Source: Spinellus fusiger
Taxonomy: Eukaryota > Mucoromycota > Mucoromycetes > Mucorales > Phycomycetaceae
Direction of reading: 5' to 3'
Length of the DNA stretch: 64,000 nt
Assembly (NCBI GenBank): GCA_025094145.1
Contig: JALLLS010000097.1
Coordinates: forward strand, 1 to 64,000
Shown: positions 1-11,390 of the stretch, in pieces
How the letters are laid out: every line of letters begins with the position of its first letter
Numbering within the stretch: the first letter of the stretch is position 1
Position numbers and translations under genes: made by a program
The notes under the pieces: model-generated
The model's input: the letters and a program-made list of their open reading frames with translations, nothing else
Databases searched by the model: none
What the model was told of the DNA's origin: nothing

Positions 1-1472
1 ATCAAACATCAGGCCATAGTCTGTCTTTTAGAGATAGCTCAAGTCAATTGGAGGGATTATCCAAAGCTGCATCAAAACCTATTGGTACTCTATCCACTAC
101 CTCTAAGTGTGAACACTGGTCTGAAGGTATAACACACTGCTATAGCATCATAATATCTTACTATTGAATAGACAAAACCAGGTGATCATCAATACCGACT
201 TCTATATTGGAAACATTAGGCCGACTTTCAAGTCTTTTTTGAGTTGCAGGATATTATACAACATGCATTGGATACATTGGAAATCCTTAGGTGTAGTCAA
301 CGTCAAAGGTGCAGTTATTTTTATGAACTTTAGTCCACAACATACAGACATGGTAGGAAAGCACAATGATATACACTGATTCTCCGAGTCAAGTAAGGAC
401 AAAGGGCTATGATTGATGACAAAGACATCTAATGATGGGATCAGTAGCCTTTGCATACCATAGCCATTGGTCTTTGTGGTAAGCTTCAGTCAGTAGAAGG
501 TTTATCTGTCACAGTCAAGGATCTGCTACATTATACTGCTAATGACAGTTTTGTACTGTGAGCATACAAAAATCAGGTTGGGAATTCAAAAGGCAGTTTT
601 GAATATAGCTCTGGCGATGAGCAAGTCTATCTTTGTCTGCCTGTGATTGACCTGTCTACTCACTTATGATCTAATTATTTCTTTCCATTGGCAATTCATA
701 TCGATGGTCAGTTGGATAAGTACAAGAAGTCACCCTCGAAATCAAAACAATAACTGAGTCATGGATTGGTGATAAGGTGAGGCCACTTTAAGACATTGTT
801 AAGACCATCCAGTCAAAGAATCACATCCTTCCGGTCTCTACTCCTTATGTATCTTGTATCCGTACCATGTAAGACAATACTATATTTATTATGCTCAGAA
901 TCAGAGAATGTATTCATAGTCTCAAAAATAAAACACCAAAATACTCTTGCTACTAATTATTATCATTTTATTTGAAAAACAATAATAAAAAAACACTGAA
1001 TTATATCTTATCTTTGGGTTCTATTGAGCTTCTCATGTTATTATCTTTTTTTATTCTATTCTATTCTCTCTCTCTCTCTTATCATCCACCACCATCAAAC
1101 AATCACTTGTGTTTTAAACCTCAATTATCTCAGTCTGGTAACATTAACATTTACCTTTTATTAGCTATGATGTTAGTTTTCTCAATTTGAACCATCTCTA
1201 GTGTTAAGAATCCAAAAGCAAAAAGGAGTACTTGAAAGTATATTTGTCAAAGATAGAATTATATAGTTTAGTTGCTATCTTATATACCTTTCTAACCAGT
1301 GTTTTGGGGGTAACTTTCTCTATCAAATATAGTTGTATGTAGAATCTACTAGAGTAAGACCTCAATGGAGCTGGGACTGTCACTATCCCTATTTCCAAGC
1401 AGTATCAATACAAAGTGAGACTGGGACGGCCATTTTCTTCATTTGTTACTGCTTCTTTCTCTTTTTACTGTT
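1..1472. other. Left-edge intergenic stretch, no convincing gene
   Basis: I see no gene that can be supported here. Short open frames occur on both strands (for example 202-456 on the minus strand), but all are broken by stops and carry no recognisable domain. The stretch at about 1-900 has mixed coding-like fragments and may be a decayed repeat. A CT microsatellite lies near 1065-1080. The last part holds the promoter and 5' leader of ORC4. Confidence 0.5.
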
Positions 1473-3560
1473 ATGACAAACACCCAAGAGAATAATCATG
1501 AGTGTCCGTCTCCCTCTGAACTGCACCAAGTACGTCATGAGCTCCTGTCACGTCTCTCCGAAACAAAACTAGGCCCCTTGCGTGGTCTTACCTCGCAATA
1601 TGACCAGCTCTACCAGCTTCTTCACCAAACTGCTACTGTAGGAGAGAGTAATTCATGTTTACTCATTGGCAATCGAGGCACGGGTAAAACAGCTCTTGTT
1701 CAATCCGTGCTTGATAATCTCCAGAAAGAGAAAGAGACCAGTTTCTGTGTTGTTTACTTAAACGGACTCACAGCCACTACTGACCGTCTTGCTCTTAATG
1801 AAATTGCACGCCAGTTAGCAGCACAGCAACAACAGCAACACACCAACTCTTCTCAAAGATCATTTGTGAGTGTTGGGTCAGTTTTTATTATTTTTATTTT
1901 TATTTTTATTTTTATTTTTATTTTTATTTTTATTTTTATTTTTATTTTTATTTTTATTTTTATTTTTACTATTACTATTACTATTACTATTACTATTACT
2001 ATTATTACTGTTATTATTATTATTACTATTAAAAACAAAACAAAACAAAAGAAGATAGCTTTTATTGATATGGATTTTTCAGTCTTCGTTTTCAGAATCA
2101 TTTGATTACATCTTATCCCTGCTCAAGGCTGGTAATAAGCAAACATTACCAGTCATCTTTATTCTGGATGAGTTTGATCAATTTACTCTCCAGCCAAAGC
2201 AGACATTGCTCTACAATCTATTAGACACTGTTCAGAGTGCACAAAGCCCTTTGGCTGTGGTTGGATTGACCTGTCGACTGGTAATATTAGAAAGAAAGGA
2301 AAGAGATCACTAATAACATATCCACGAGTATAGGATACATTGGAATTGTTGGAAAAAAGAGTCAAGTCGAGATTCTCACATCGTCAAATCTACTTATTTC
2401 CACCTGCTACCTTTGGTGACTTTGTGGAAACTGCCAAAAGTGGTTTATGTGTATCAGCAAAATCATCCATGTCTAGCTACTATGAAGAGTTCAATCAATC
2501 CATAGAGGTATCAAATAGGATGGGTCATGCTTCTTTGTGGCTTATACAACTACTCTAGACACTCTTCCAGGATCCCACAATCTACAGTCTTCTTCGACGC
2601 ATTTTTGATATTTCAAAAGATCTTCGAATGTTTTATAAGATTTGTGTTCGTCTTTTTCTTTTCTTTAATTGAAAAAAAGAAAGAAAAAGAAAAGAAAACT
2701 CATTCTTTTTGTTTAAGTTTGGTCCTGTGTCTGTTTTAAGTTGTGAACAGCCTTTCTTGAGTGTAGAATCTTTACACCAAGCAAGTATTACACAGCATGC
2801 AGATTGTAAAACAGAACTACTTAAAGGTAAAAGGCCATAATATGTATTTCTTCTTTTCTTCTTTATTTACTGGTGATCCTCCTAACGATCACTGCGAGAA
2901 TAGGTGTTTCTTTATTGGAACTTGTATTGATTATCAGTATGAAGAAGCTGATTGAAAAAGATATTCGTTCATTCAACTTCCAGATGGTCTATGATGAATA
3001 CAAGGATTTTATGAACCGTACACAAGTTCGTGGATTGGGATTTGGTATGAAACTCTACAAACCATCTGTAGCACTCAAGGTAAAAAATATACAAATCCAT
3101 AAAAATAGATAGAGTTAATAGAGATATAAGAGTAGTATTAAGTATTAAGCATTAAGCATTAAGTATTAAGCATTAGTATTAGCAGTAGAAAGTGTAATAG
3201 TTACAAGAGTAATTATAGTCATGGTCATAGCAATATCTATCACTGTTATTGTTATTATCACCGTTGCCATCCCCATCTCCTTAAGAGTAGCAATGGTCTC
3301 AGTGTTTGGGGTTGGCCTGGTGATATGTACTTTACTGTTGCTCTCATACTCATTCTCTATTTCATCATGTATGAACTCTCAAGGCATTTGAGAATCTTCA
3401 AAGCTTTGAAATTGTTTGTCCAACAGATAGCATCTCCAAGTGTCCAAAGGAATATCGAATGACAAAGCTAATGTTGGAAGGATCTCAGGTCACAGAGACA
3501 GTCTTAAAGTACAAAGATTGTCCCTCTATTGTTTACAAGTGGGAAGCAGGAGCTGCTTAA
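1473..3560 (+). CDS. ORC4: Origin recognition complex subunit 4 (seven exons)
   Basis: AAA+ ATPase subunit of the origin recognition complex, which marks replication origins and loads the MCM helicase in the nucleus. My model joins 1473-1865, 2083-2280, 2334-2507, 2571-2645, 2718-2826, 2904-3079 and 3384-3557 plus stop, giving about 433 residues, close to human ORC4 (436). Exon 1 carries Walker A (GNRGTGKTALV), exon 2 Walker B (FILDEFDQF), exon 3 the family motif LEKRVKSRFSHRQI, and exons 5-7 the winged-helix C terminus (PFLSVESLHQASI, ISMKKLIEKD, ALKAFENL). I start at the ATG at 1473; an upstream in-frame TTG is not a plausible start. Intron 1 is filled with hexanucleotide repeats, and intron 6 is unusually long (about 300 nt). 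The exon 4 donor (GTTCGT) is weak, so that junction is less sure. The gene faces CENP-T tail-to-tail. Confidence 0.93.
1886..2030 (+). repeat. Hexanucleotide microsatellites inside ORC4 intron 1
   Basis: A TTTTTA array of about 85 bp is followed directly by a CTATTA array. Both lie within the first ORC4 intron (1866-2082). The open frames that read through here (poly-Ile/Phe or poly-Leu) are products of the repeat, not coding sequence. Confidence 0.95.
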
Positions 3561-3705
3561 TTCTATGAAAAATAAAAATAAAAAGTACCTATTTCTCAAC
3601 AGATGGTGATGTCTATAGAATGATATTGCACTATAAAAGTGGAGAAAGAGTAGAGAAGTGGAATGCAAAGAGAAAAGAATGTATGTGTAATGTATGTTGG
3701 AGCCA

Positions 3706-5620
3706 TCACTCTAAATGATCAGGGAAGAGCTCATTATTGGCAGTGGCAGAGCGACACACAAGATCCCACATTTCTCTTGGAAGATGAGTATGTGCTAATA
3801 GTTCTACTGCCTTTGTCTTTGTGATCAGCCTTTGTCTATTATGATCAATAGTGAGTGTTTATTCTTTTCATATTCCAAATTGTAAATATAGGTGGCATTA
3901 GTATGGCCAGTGGTAGTGTTGTATCTACCACCGGGACAGAGACAAGGGTGACGAATAATACTAATACGAATCGATCTATAATAAACAAGTCCTTCTATTC
4001 TACTACTTACCTCTGCATCAACAGCTTCATGTCTTGTAATGTCACTTTGGTTCGATCAGAGTGTTGTGTATATGCTTTGAGATCATCCATTAACTGTTCA
4101 AAAAACAATTCACTCCTAACCTATTGGATAAGTGAATAATAAAACACTACCACTTACGCCTTGACAATTGCTTTTGTGGCACCCGCATTGACTCTTTTTG
4201 TGGTGTGTCGAGTGAACAGCTGCCTCTGCAACTGAACACCTACAGGCATCTTTTGCTCTTCACTAATAAACAACGGTTGAATACTCCATCTTCTTTGCTT
4301 CTGTTCAAAATACTACCTACACCTCTCCTGCTAACCGTGCTTCCTCTATTATCTTCATTCTATATTCACCAAACCGTCCATGCGATACTATTCTTGGGTG
4401 GTCCGAGATTCTTGTTTGTTTGTTACTTACACATGTCTTCTATTCTTTGCCGTGTGTTTCCTGTCTGTTTACCTTTTCTCTTGTTCTTGTGCATGCCATT
4501 CCTCTCTCTCTTGTGATGCTTGTTGCTTGTCATGAAAGCTAGGCCTAGTTAGCCCCCTGTTCTACACTGCACTGCCTTACTCAATCATATCATCTTCTCC
4601 TCCAAATATTGATTCCATATCAAAAGGTAGTACTGGCCCCAGGTCCATTCCTAGACAGAAGCTCTTATCACTATCTACCCTACAATGCCTTTGTCTATTT
4701 ACCTTGCTGATTCTCTTCTCCTTGTGACCATGGCTCCTCTTCCTTCTCACTCGATGGATCCAGCGATACAATGTCCTGCGATACTTGATGTATCAATAGT
4801 GGGGTTCTAGGTCCATCTCCCTCAATAGAAGACGTGTGCCAACCATAAGGCAAGTCGCTTGTCTGACTCTGTTGTTGCTGTCTCTCTTCATGTGTGAAAG
4901 ATAGAGAGGCTTCTGTGAAATCATCACTACTGCCGTGCAGCTGATAATTTAAGCGACTGAAATCAGTGTCTGAATGATAACTGATGGAGGAAAGAGAGGC
5001 CTCTGGTTCATCAAAGTCTCTTTGTCGGTTTTTATGACGCCATAGCTTCATAGAAGGTGCAAGAGGTGGTGGTAAAGGCTGAAGAGATGGTTTGCGTACA
5101 AATCTTTTGAGAGGGAAAGGAGGTGGAGGTGGAGACACATTAACAGGAAGAAATGTGGTGTCGTGTGTAGTTTCCTTTTGTTTACCCTTTGGAGGTCGTG
5201 TGGGTAAACGATGGACTTGTTTCTCCGCGTGGTGGGTGGTGTGAACAGTTACTGTATGTTAATACTATAAGTTTCTTTTTTTTTCTTTCTTCTTCCTTTT
5301 TCTTGGTGGTAGGACTTAACCTACTCACACATCTGTATCTATCTATAGCTCTACTTACATCGACTAATAGCACGGAGAATTTGAAAGGGTGACATCTCCT
5401 CTTTAATGGCAAGACGTCGTTTGGGTGAAGAAAAATCATGAGGTGATTGTCTCTTTTGTGAACTTGTTAAGGTCAGTAGAGGTGTCTCTAAACTAGACTG
5501 CAATAGAGTGGTCTTTGAATCCACCGTCAATGCCGGATTATCCACAGCCAAACTCTCTTTTTGTTTATGTTTAGCTCTTGTGTTTCGAACTGTTGATGAT
5601 TCAGAACCAGGACTTGACAT
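3706..5620 (-). CDS. CENP-T-like inner kinetochore histone-fold protein (eight exons)
   Basis: CENP-T (Cnn1 in yeast) sits in the constitutive centromere network and recruits the Ndc80 complex through its N terminus. My minus-strand model joins 5620-5359, 5251-4703, 4650-4581, 4538-4473, 4410-4323, 4300-4158, 4115-4011 and 3835-3706; it totals 1413 nt (470 residues) and stays in frame. The last three exons encode the CENP-T_C histone fold. Key stretches are LQRQLFTRHTTKRVNAGAT, ELFFEQLMDDLKAYTQHS and VTLQDMKLLMQRQRL, followed by a C-terminal helix, as in vertebrate CENP-T. The N-terminal exon has a short motif, MSPFQILRAISR, that resembles the TPRTLL-type N-terminal motifs of animal CENP-T; the middle is disordered and proline/serine rich. 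The step between exons 5 and 6 requires a 22-nt intron, which is doubtful. The gene shares a 210-bp divergent promoter with CWC22. Confidence 0.85.
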
Positions 5621-5830
5621 GAGGTAACCAAAAAAAAAAAAAAAAAAAAGAACACCATCCCACTTTCTTTTTCTTTTTGTGCTGCCTCCAGAAAAGAAAA
5701 GCGATGACGTCAGCATTAATTATTCTTTTTTTTTTACCCTCTTTCCTTTCTTGTTCGTAAAAGAGAAGAAACTAGTCACACTACTTCTACCCTTGTTCTT
5801 CATCTACTCGCTGAACACCTTACTTCTAAC
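5621..5830. promoter_or_regulatory. Divergent CENP-T / CWC22 promoter with CRE-like palindrome
   Basis: Only 210 bp separate the two start codons. The interval contains a poly-A tract near 5630-5649 and a perfect TGACGTCA palindrome at 5705-5712. That palindrome is the classical binding site of ATF/CREB-family bZIP factors. Its use here is inferred. Confidence 0.5.
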
Positions 5831-6286
5831 ATGGCACGAGAAGAAAACCAAGTCACAAAAAGACCAAGACTGGATCCTGTTCAGGAGATGGAGACCATGA
5901 AAATCACCACCCGTGCAGGTGGAGCCTATATCCCACCTCACCGCTTACGACAGCTTCAACAAAACATCACTGACCGATCGAGCGACCAGTACCAACGCAT
6001 TACATGGGAAGCTCTTAAAAAGTCCATCAACGGTCTTATCAACAAGGTCAACAAGTCTAATATCAAGATGCTTATTCCAGAGTTGTTTGGGGAGAACCTT
6101 GTGCGTGGACGTGGCTTATTTTCCCGTAGTATGTTGAAAGCACAGAGTGCCAGTTTACCCTTTACACCTGTGTATGCAGGAGTAGCTTCAGTTGTGAATA
6201 CAAAATTGCCTGCTGTGGGTGCTCTTTTGTTAACACGCCTGGTGGTTCAGTTTAGACGCGCATTCCGTCGTAATGACAAGGTAACT

Positions 6287-6321
<35 letters not shown>

Positions 6322-7834
6322 TGGTTATGGTGATGGTTATGGTTGCTCTGCCTTTAAAGTCAACCCTATTTTCTTTCTTTTATATGAACGTATATACTAA
6401 TACCTCTTTCTTTGTGAATTTCTATTAGACAGTGTGCCTGGCTGTTTCTACATTTATTGCTCACCTCACCAACCAATTGGTTGCCCACGAAATTCTCGCA
6501 TTACAGATTCTTGCTCTGCTTCTGGAACGCCCCACAGATGATTCTGTAGAAATTGCTGTTGGTTTTATGCGTGAAGTTGGCGCTCACTTGGCCATTGTCT
6601 CCCCCAAACCCAACAATGCCATCTACGAGCGATTCAGAGCTATTCTTCACGAAGGACAGATCGATAAGCGTGTTCAGTACATGATTGAAGTTCTGTTTCA
6701 AGTACGCAAGGACAAATACAAAGACAACCAACCTATTCTCCAGGAATTAGATTTGGTAGAAGAAGAGGACCAGATCACACATTACATTGGATTAGATGAT
6801 GATGATTTGGAGGTAGAAGAAGGGTTGAATATCTTCAAGTATGATCCTGACTATGAAGCCAATGAAGAGAAATACAATGCGATTAAATCAGAGATTCTTG
6901 GAGAAGGCTCAGATGCTGAATCTGGTAGTGAAGAAGAAAGTGAAGAAGAGAGTGAGGAAGAAAGCGACGAGGAAACAGAGCAGAAAAAAATGGAGATTCA
7001 GGATGAGACTAATGCAGAGATCATTGCCTTGCGAAGAAGAATATACCTTACTGTAATGTCAAGTGTTGATTTTGAAGAATGCTGTCATAAACTTATGAAG
7101 CTTGATATTCGTGAGGGTCAAGAGGTAAGTACATGGACAGAGTATGACTGTCATAAAAGGGAGAAAAGTGTACTAACATGGGGCCTCTTAATGAACTCTT
7201 CTAGGTGGAGCTGTGCAATATGATAATTGAGTGTTGTTCCCAGGAACGCACATTTCTCAAGTTCTATGGTCTTATTGCTGAACGTTTCTGTAAAATGGAT
7301 CATGTCTGGTGTGATAACTTTACAAGTTGCTTCACAGAAGTGTATGAAACAGTGCATCGTTATGAGACCAACCGACTACGAAACATTGCCAAATTATTTG
7401 CTCACTTGTTTTATACCGACTCACTGACATGGACATGCTTTTCAATTGTTCGACTGACAGAAGAAGACACCACCTCCGCCTCACGTATTTTTACAAAGAT
7501 TCTCTTCCAAGAAGTCAGTGAGTTTCTTGGACTCAAGAAACTTAAGGAGCGTATTGATGATCCCTATATGGTGGACTATTTCCAAGGCATGTTTCCCAAA
7601 GACAATCCCAAAAATACACGTTTTGCCATCAATTACTGGACCAGCATTGGATTGGGTGCACTTACCCAGGAGTTACGTGAGTGGCTGCGTACAGCTCCTC
7701 AGACGATTATGAAAAGAAGTCGTGCAGAAGAAAGTGATTCTGACAGCGACAGCAGCAGCGGAAGTGATTCTGACAGCGATTCTGACAGTGATAGTAGCAG
7801 TGATAGTAGCAGCAGCAGTGGCAGCAGCAGATGA
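5831..7834 (+). CDS. CWC22: Pre-mRNA-splicing factor CWC22
   Basis: CWC22 is a spliceosome component that contacts the branch-site region and, in animals, recruits eIF4A3 for exon-junction-complex loading. The model joins 5831-6280, 6429-7124 and 7205-7834 (591 residues). The N-terminal segment has the family signature [11 protein letters not shown]. It is followed by the MIF4G domain (residues ~45-240: [45 protein letters not shown]), an acidic linker (~300-345) and the MA3 domain (~355-550: [31 protein letters not shown]). The C terminus is a Ser-Asp/Ser repeat tail. Intron 1 contains a TGCTGT array that would read as poly-Cys. All splice sites are GT-AG. Confidence 0.95.
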
Positions 7835-7897
7835 AAGAATACACACTTTCAAACTCTGGGTGATTATTTTAACTAGCAGGATCTACCTTTATACTGC

Positions 7898-7968
7898 TAT
7901 AACTTCATGACTATGTGAGATATAAACTTTAAACTCTCAATAAGTAAATAAAAGAGTGTTTTGTACAA
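7898..7968 (+). promoter_or_regulatory. 3'-end element shared with VTC4 (CWC22 copy)
   Basis: The 13-mer TATAACTTCATGA starts at 7898 and the 19-mer AAAAGAGTGTTTTGTACAA starts at 7950, 52 nt apart. The same two words at the same spacing follow VTC4. An AATAAA lies just before the 19-mer. Position after the stop codon suggests a polyadenylation or 3'UTR module. The embedded TGTACAA resembles the core bound by PUF-family RNA-binding proteins. Confidence 0.5.
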
Positions 7969-8270
7969 AATAAAAGCTTTCTACAATCTTACTGTTTTTA
8001 CCAAAGATCAATTCTTATTCATAGTACTATTTATTAGATCTTTGACTCAAGGACTAAGTATTTATCAAAAGTTTTTGAAAGAAAACAGTGAAACTACAAA
8101 GCTTTTCTTTTATTGTATACTATATTCAAACCTGAAAATTGAATGTGTAAAAAACTAATACCTACAATGAGTTCTAAAAAAGCTTACAAGTTTTGGATTT
8201 TTCTACCAAAATAAATTGCCACAGAATTATTATAATTATAATTGTCTTTTCTTATTATATATTTTAAAGC
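7969..8270. other. Intergenic AT-rich stretch
   Basis: AT-rich DNA between the CWC22 3' end and the LINE fragment. It has no open frame of note and no recognised element. Confidence 0.5.
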
Positions 8271-8274
8271 ATTT

Positions 8275-9101
8275 TTATTTTATTTTTGGATATAATTTTC
8301 TATTCGCGCATTGAATATTTTAGCCACCTTTGAGAACTTTTGAAAAATTAAGAATAAACATATAGACACTAAACATTTAAGTGAAAAAAATAAATGTAAC
8401 ATAAAAAAAGTAGAAAGATAGAAGAATACGAAATCTTAAATAAGGGAAAAATAATGAAAATGAGTGGAGATGATGGTAAAATGAGAATTATGAATAGACA
8501 TCCAAAAGGCCATAAAGTCAGCAAGGAAACCAGGACACCAAAAAGATAACCGTCATCCTGTGGCGATTCGAAATCCAACGAGGGATACTTAGAGCAACTC
8601 GGACAATCCTGAGGATACAAATACAGCAGCCATAATAGCAGCTTCTGGCTTTGCTAAACGGGTTAAGAATGGGTGGTAGAGGAGAGATCGGAGGAGAAGT
8701 GAGGATACAGCGTCTGTTGCTGCAGGAGTCTTTGCACTCTATGGCGGCGTTGGCGTTCCCGCTCAACACACCCATCAGCAGCCTCAATGAGCAGGCTACC
8801 AGCTGATGGCTCTACCTTAAAGTCTTGAGTAGATGTGGCTCAATCAATGGCTTGCAGCAGTATTAACAAACTGGGCCAAAGATCTTGCCATTTAACAAAA
8901 GACTTAACCATGCGCAGCAGAAGATTTAGACAATAGTCAATTGGATGAATGTCTTGTGGTGGTGCAGGAACTAAGAAGAACAAGAACATGGAGCATTCAT
9001 GGTCAACAAATGTGCATATAAGGAAGTGTTTCCGATTGGCAGAGGGGTGACCACATTAGCAACGAACTGAAGGTGTTGATGGTAACCAAGCAGTCCTCAA
9101 G
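8275..9101 (-). mobile_element. LINE-type retrotransposon, 3' fragment (left copy)
   Basis: Reading on the minus strand, this matches the right-hand copy at 20535-21330 over long near-identical stretches, for example the block 8500-8620. It starts inside the C-terminal part of the element protein, with a degenerate CGHPSAN...HFLICTF zinc motif. It is broken by several stops and ends in an A-rich tail next to 8270. The right copy ends at the same point, which suggests a true 3' terminus. The high-coordinate boundary near 9101 is where similarity to the other copy stops. Confidence 0.65.
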
Positions 9102-9279
9102 CCTTTTATTATATAGTCAATTGTAACAAAGAGTTCAAGATTTTGATTCTCTGACACCTTTTTTTTTTTGCAAAATATCTTTCTACCGGACTGTTATAAA
9201 AAATACATTCAACATACAGTAGATGTTTCAAACTTGTACATAACATAGATAAGATTAATTGATTAATATACACAGGTTT

Positions 9280-10760
9280 ATTTGGCAAAAAGTATTAGTA
9301 CTTTGTACTGCTACCCTTTGCTTCAATGACAGCATTATATCTTCGAAGCATGCTCTCAATGAGACTATTGATCATTTCTATTGATATTTTTGCCATTTGA
9401 GCAACAGAGCACTCATTCTATTTTGAACCTCCCAGTCAAAAATGTCTCAAAGGTGCTCTATTGGGTTCAGGTTAGGACCTTGTGAAGGCCAGTCCTTCAT
9501 TGTGACCCTCCCCACTTCCCCCTTTTATTCTTTCACCATTTTGCACCTGTGGCTACTGGCATTATACTCCTGTAGAGTATGACCTATATCTGGGTTTATT
9601 TCATAAATACAGGCCAGCTCAGAAAGATGTTTTTCCTTCAATATTTCAATATATCTAGGGCCATTGATACTGAGGGACAAAAACAGTATACATAATATAT
9701 AATATGTACTAAAAATACTTGTGTTCTTAAAGGGATATTTTTTCTACCTAACTATAAATATGCATAACATCATACATTCATATATTATAACATTGATAGG
9801 GTTATATAAATATTTTTAATTATGAGAGAGATTATATTCACAAGAAGAGATACTATTTATGGATATAAGTTTGTTTATATAATCTAATTTTGTCTACAAT
9901 AAATATACAAATATATTGTAAACTAAGATATCTTTATAATTTTATATAAACATTAAACATTGTATTATGTATATTAATATATTTAATTTATATAGTTAAT
10001 TCTATTTTATAGGCTTGTAGATGTTCTTCACTGGCATTTACTGAAAATAGTCCTCCCACTCTTTTTCCAGACAAAAAATTCCACACTATCACCCCACCAC
10101 TATCAAGCTTCATAGTTGGCTTCATATTCTTGGGGAGTAGTTCATCCTTTTTCTTTCATATAACTCTGTTGTGGATATTGTTGGAGACGAGCTGGTACCT
10201 TGTCTCATCTGACTTAATGATGGTATACCATTGCTCATCGGTTCAATAGACATGGTATTTGGCCCAAGCAAGTATTATTTTCTTGTTTTTAATAGTAAGA
10301 GTATATTTTTTACCACTTTGTAAGAAGACAGGCTAGGTTTCTTCATCATGTTGAAAATTTTCGACATGGACACTTTAATGGTCATGCTCTGGCGAAGATT
10401 CTTTAGTGTCTGTAAAGAATATCGAACTAACTCCCGAGATAATTCTTTCTCTTCTCTCTCATCAAAAAGAGACTTGCGCTCAGTGCTTCTCTCATACTTG
10501 AAATCATCAGTTTCTCTGTGTCTCTTTAGGATACAAAAACAAATGGTAAATTTCATGTTAAAACGACTGGCAACCACTACTTTAATAATACAATTTACAG
10601 CTGATTCATGTACAATGAGACAACGAGCAAATTCGTCTATTTTTCTTCTGATAGAGAGCGACTATTTTTTTTTATTAGTAGTGTTAGAACTCATTATGTT
10701 ACAGTCGTTCAGTAATTTAAAAGCAGGTATGAATGAGTGTAAACATGTATGGCATTGAGA
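9280..10760 (-). mobile_element. Degenerate Tc1/mariner transposon
   Basis: The minus strand encodes a broken Tc1-type transposase. Order along the protein: an N-terminal helix-turn-helix-like part (10577-10275, ELSRELVRYSLQTL...SMSKIFNMM), a central part near 10260-10030 (ILAWAKYHVY, KSDETRYQLV, KPTMKLDSGGVIVWNF), then after an AT-rich interruption the C-terminal part near 9660-9300 (NGPRYIEIL, MKDWPSQGPNLNPIEHL). WPSQGPNLNPIEHL is the hallmark around the last catalytic acidic residue of the family. Several stops and the interruption (about 9675-10015) make it inactive. I could not define terminal inverted repeats. Confidence 0.8.
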
Positions 10761-10929
10761 TTACAGCCGCTCTCAGAGATTACACTGTTTTTTTGGCCTA
10801 TTCTTGAGTGTGGGCTGACTATTTTAAATACCAACAAGTAAGACATCTGCTCACTACAAATATTTCAGGCTGCTTATATAAGACCCTGTCTCTCATGATC
10901 AGCTACTGTAAAGTTTAGAACAATCCAGG

Positions 10930-11390
10930 TTGTCCAACAAGCTACTCTCCCTAAAATATACTCTTATTTCTTTTAACTGTAGTCCAAGTGCGTTGTATGA
11001 GAAGTCACCCTTACTAAAGACACCCTCATCTGGTGCCTTATTCCGCAGCTTGAATCACCCCAGAGTAAATCCCAGATGGATTAAGCTAGATGGCAATGTA
11101 CTCTGGCAAAATGTTCAAAGAATAGAGCAGATTCACAATCCTCCTAATGATCCACTAAAAGTAACTTATCTTGAATATTTATAAATTGAGGTGACTAGAC
11201 TAGTGCGTGATAATAATCCGTTGGTGGCAGCAGCTTGCTCATTGAGACTGCTGATGGGAGTGTTGAGCGAGAATGCCAACATTGTCATAGAGTACAAAGA
11301 CTCCTAAACAATCTCTTAACTTCCACATTTTCTCTGGTCTCTTCTCTACCGCCCAGATACAACCTGTTTAGCAAAACCAGAAGATACTAG
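10930..11390 (+). mobile_element. LINE-type fragment, inverted copy
   Basis: The plus strand here matches the minus strand of the right LINE copy. The coding-like stretch TPSSGALFRSLNHP...NVLWQNVQRIEQIHNPP aligns with TLPEDTLLWCLVPQLEAPQ...NVLWQNAQRIGRAHNPP. Downstream blocks (11215-11390) match the reverse complement of 8638-8800. The middle of the element (zinc-motif part) is deleted in this copy. Together with 8275-9101 it brackets the Tc1 element in opposite orientations. Confidence 0.6.

Noticed and set aside
1853..2101. Open frames of poly-Leu/Phe and poly-Lys/Ile on both strands
   Set aside because: They are translations of the TTTTTA/CTATTA repeats inside the first ORC4 intron.
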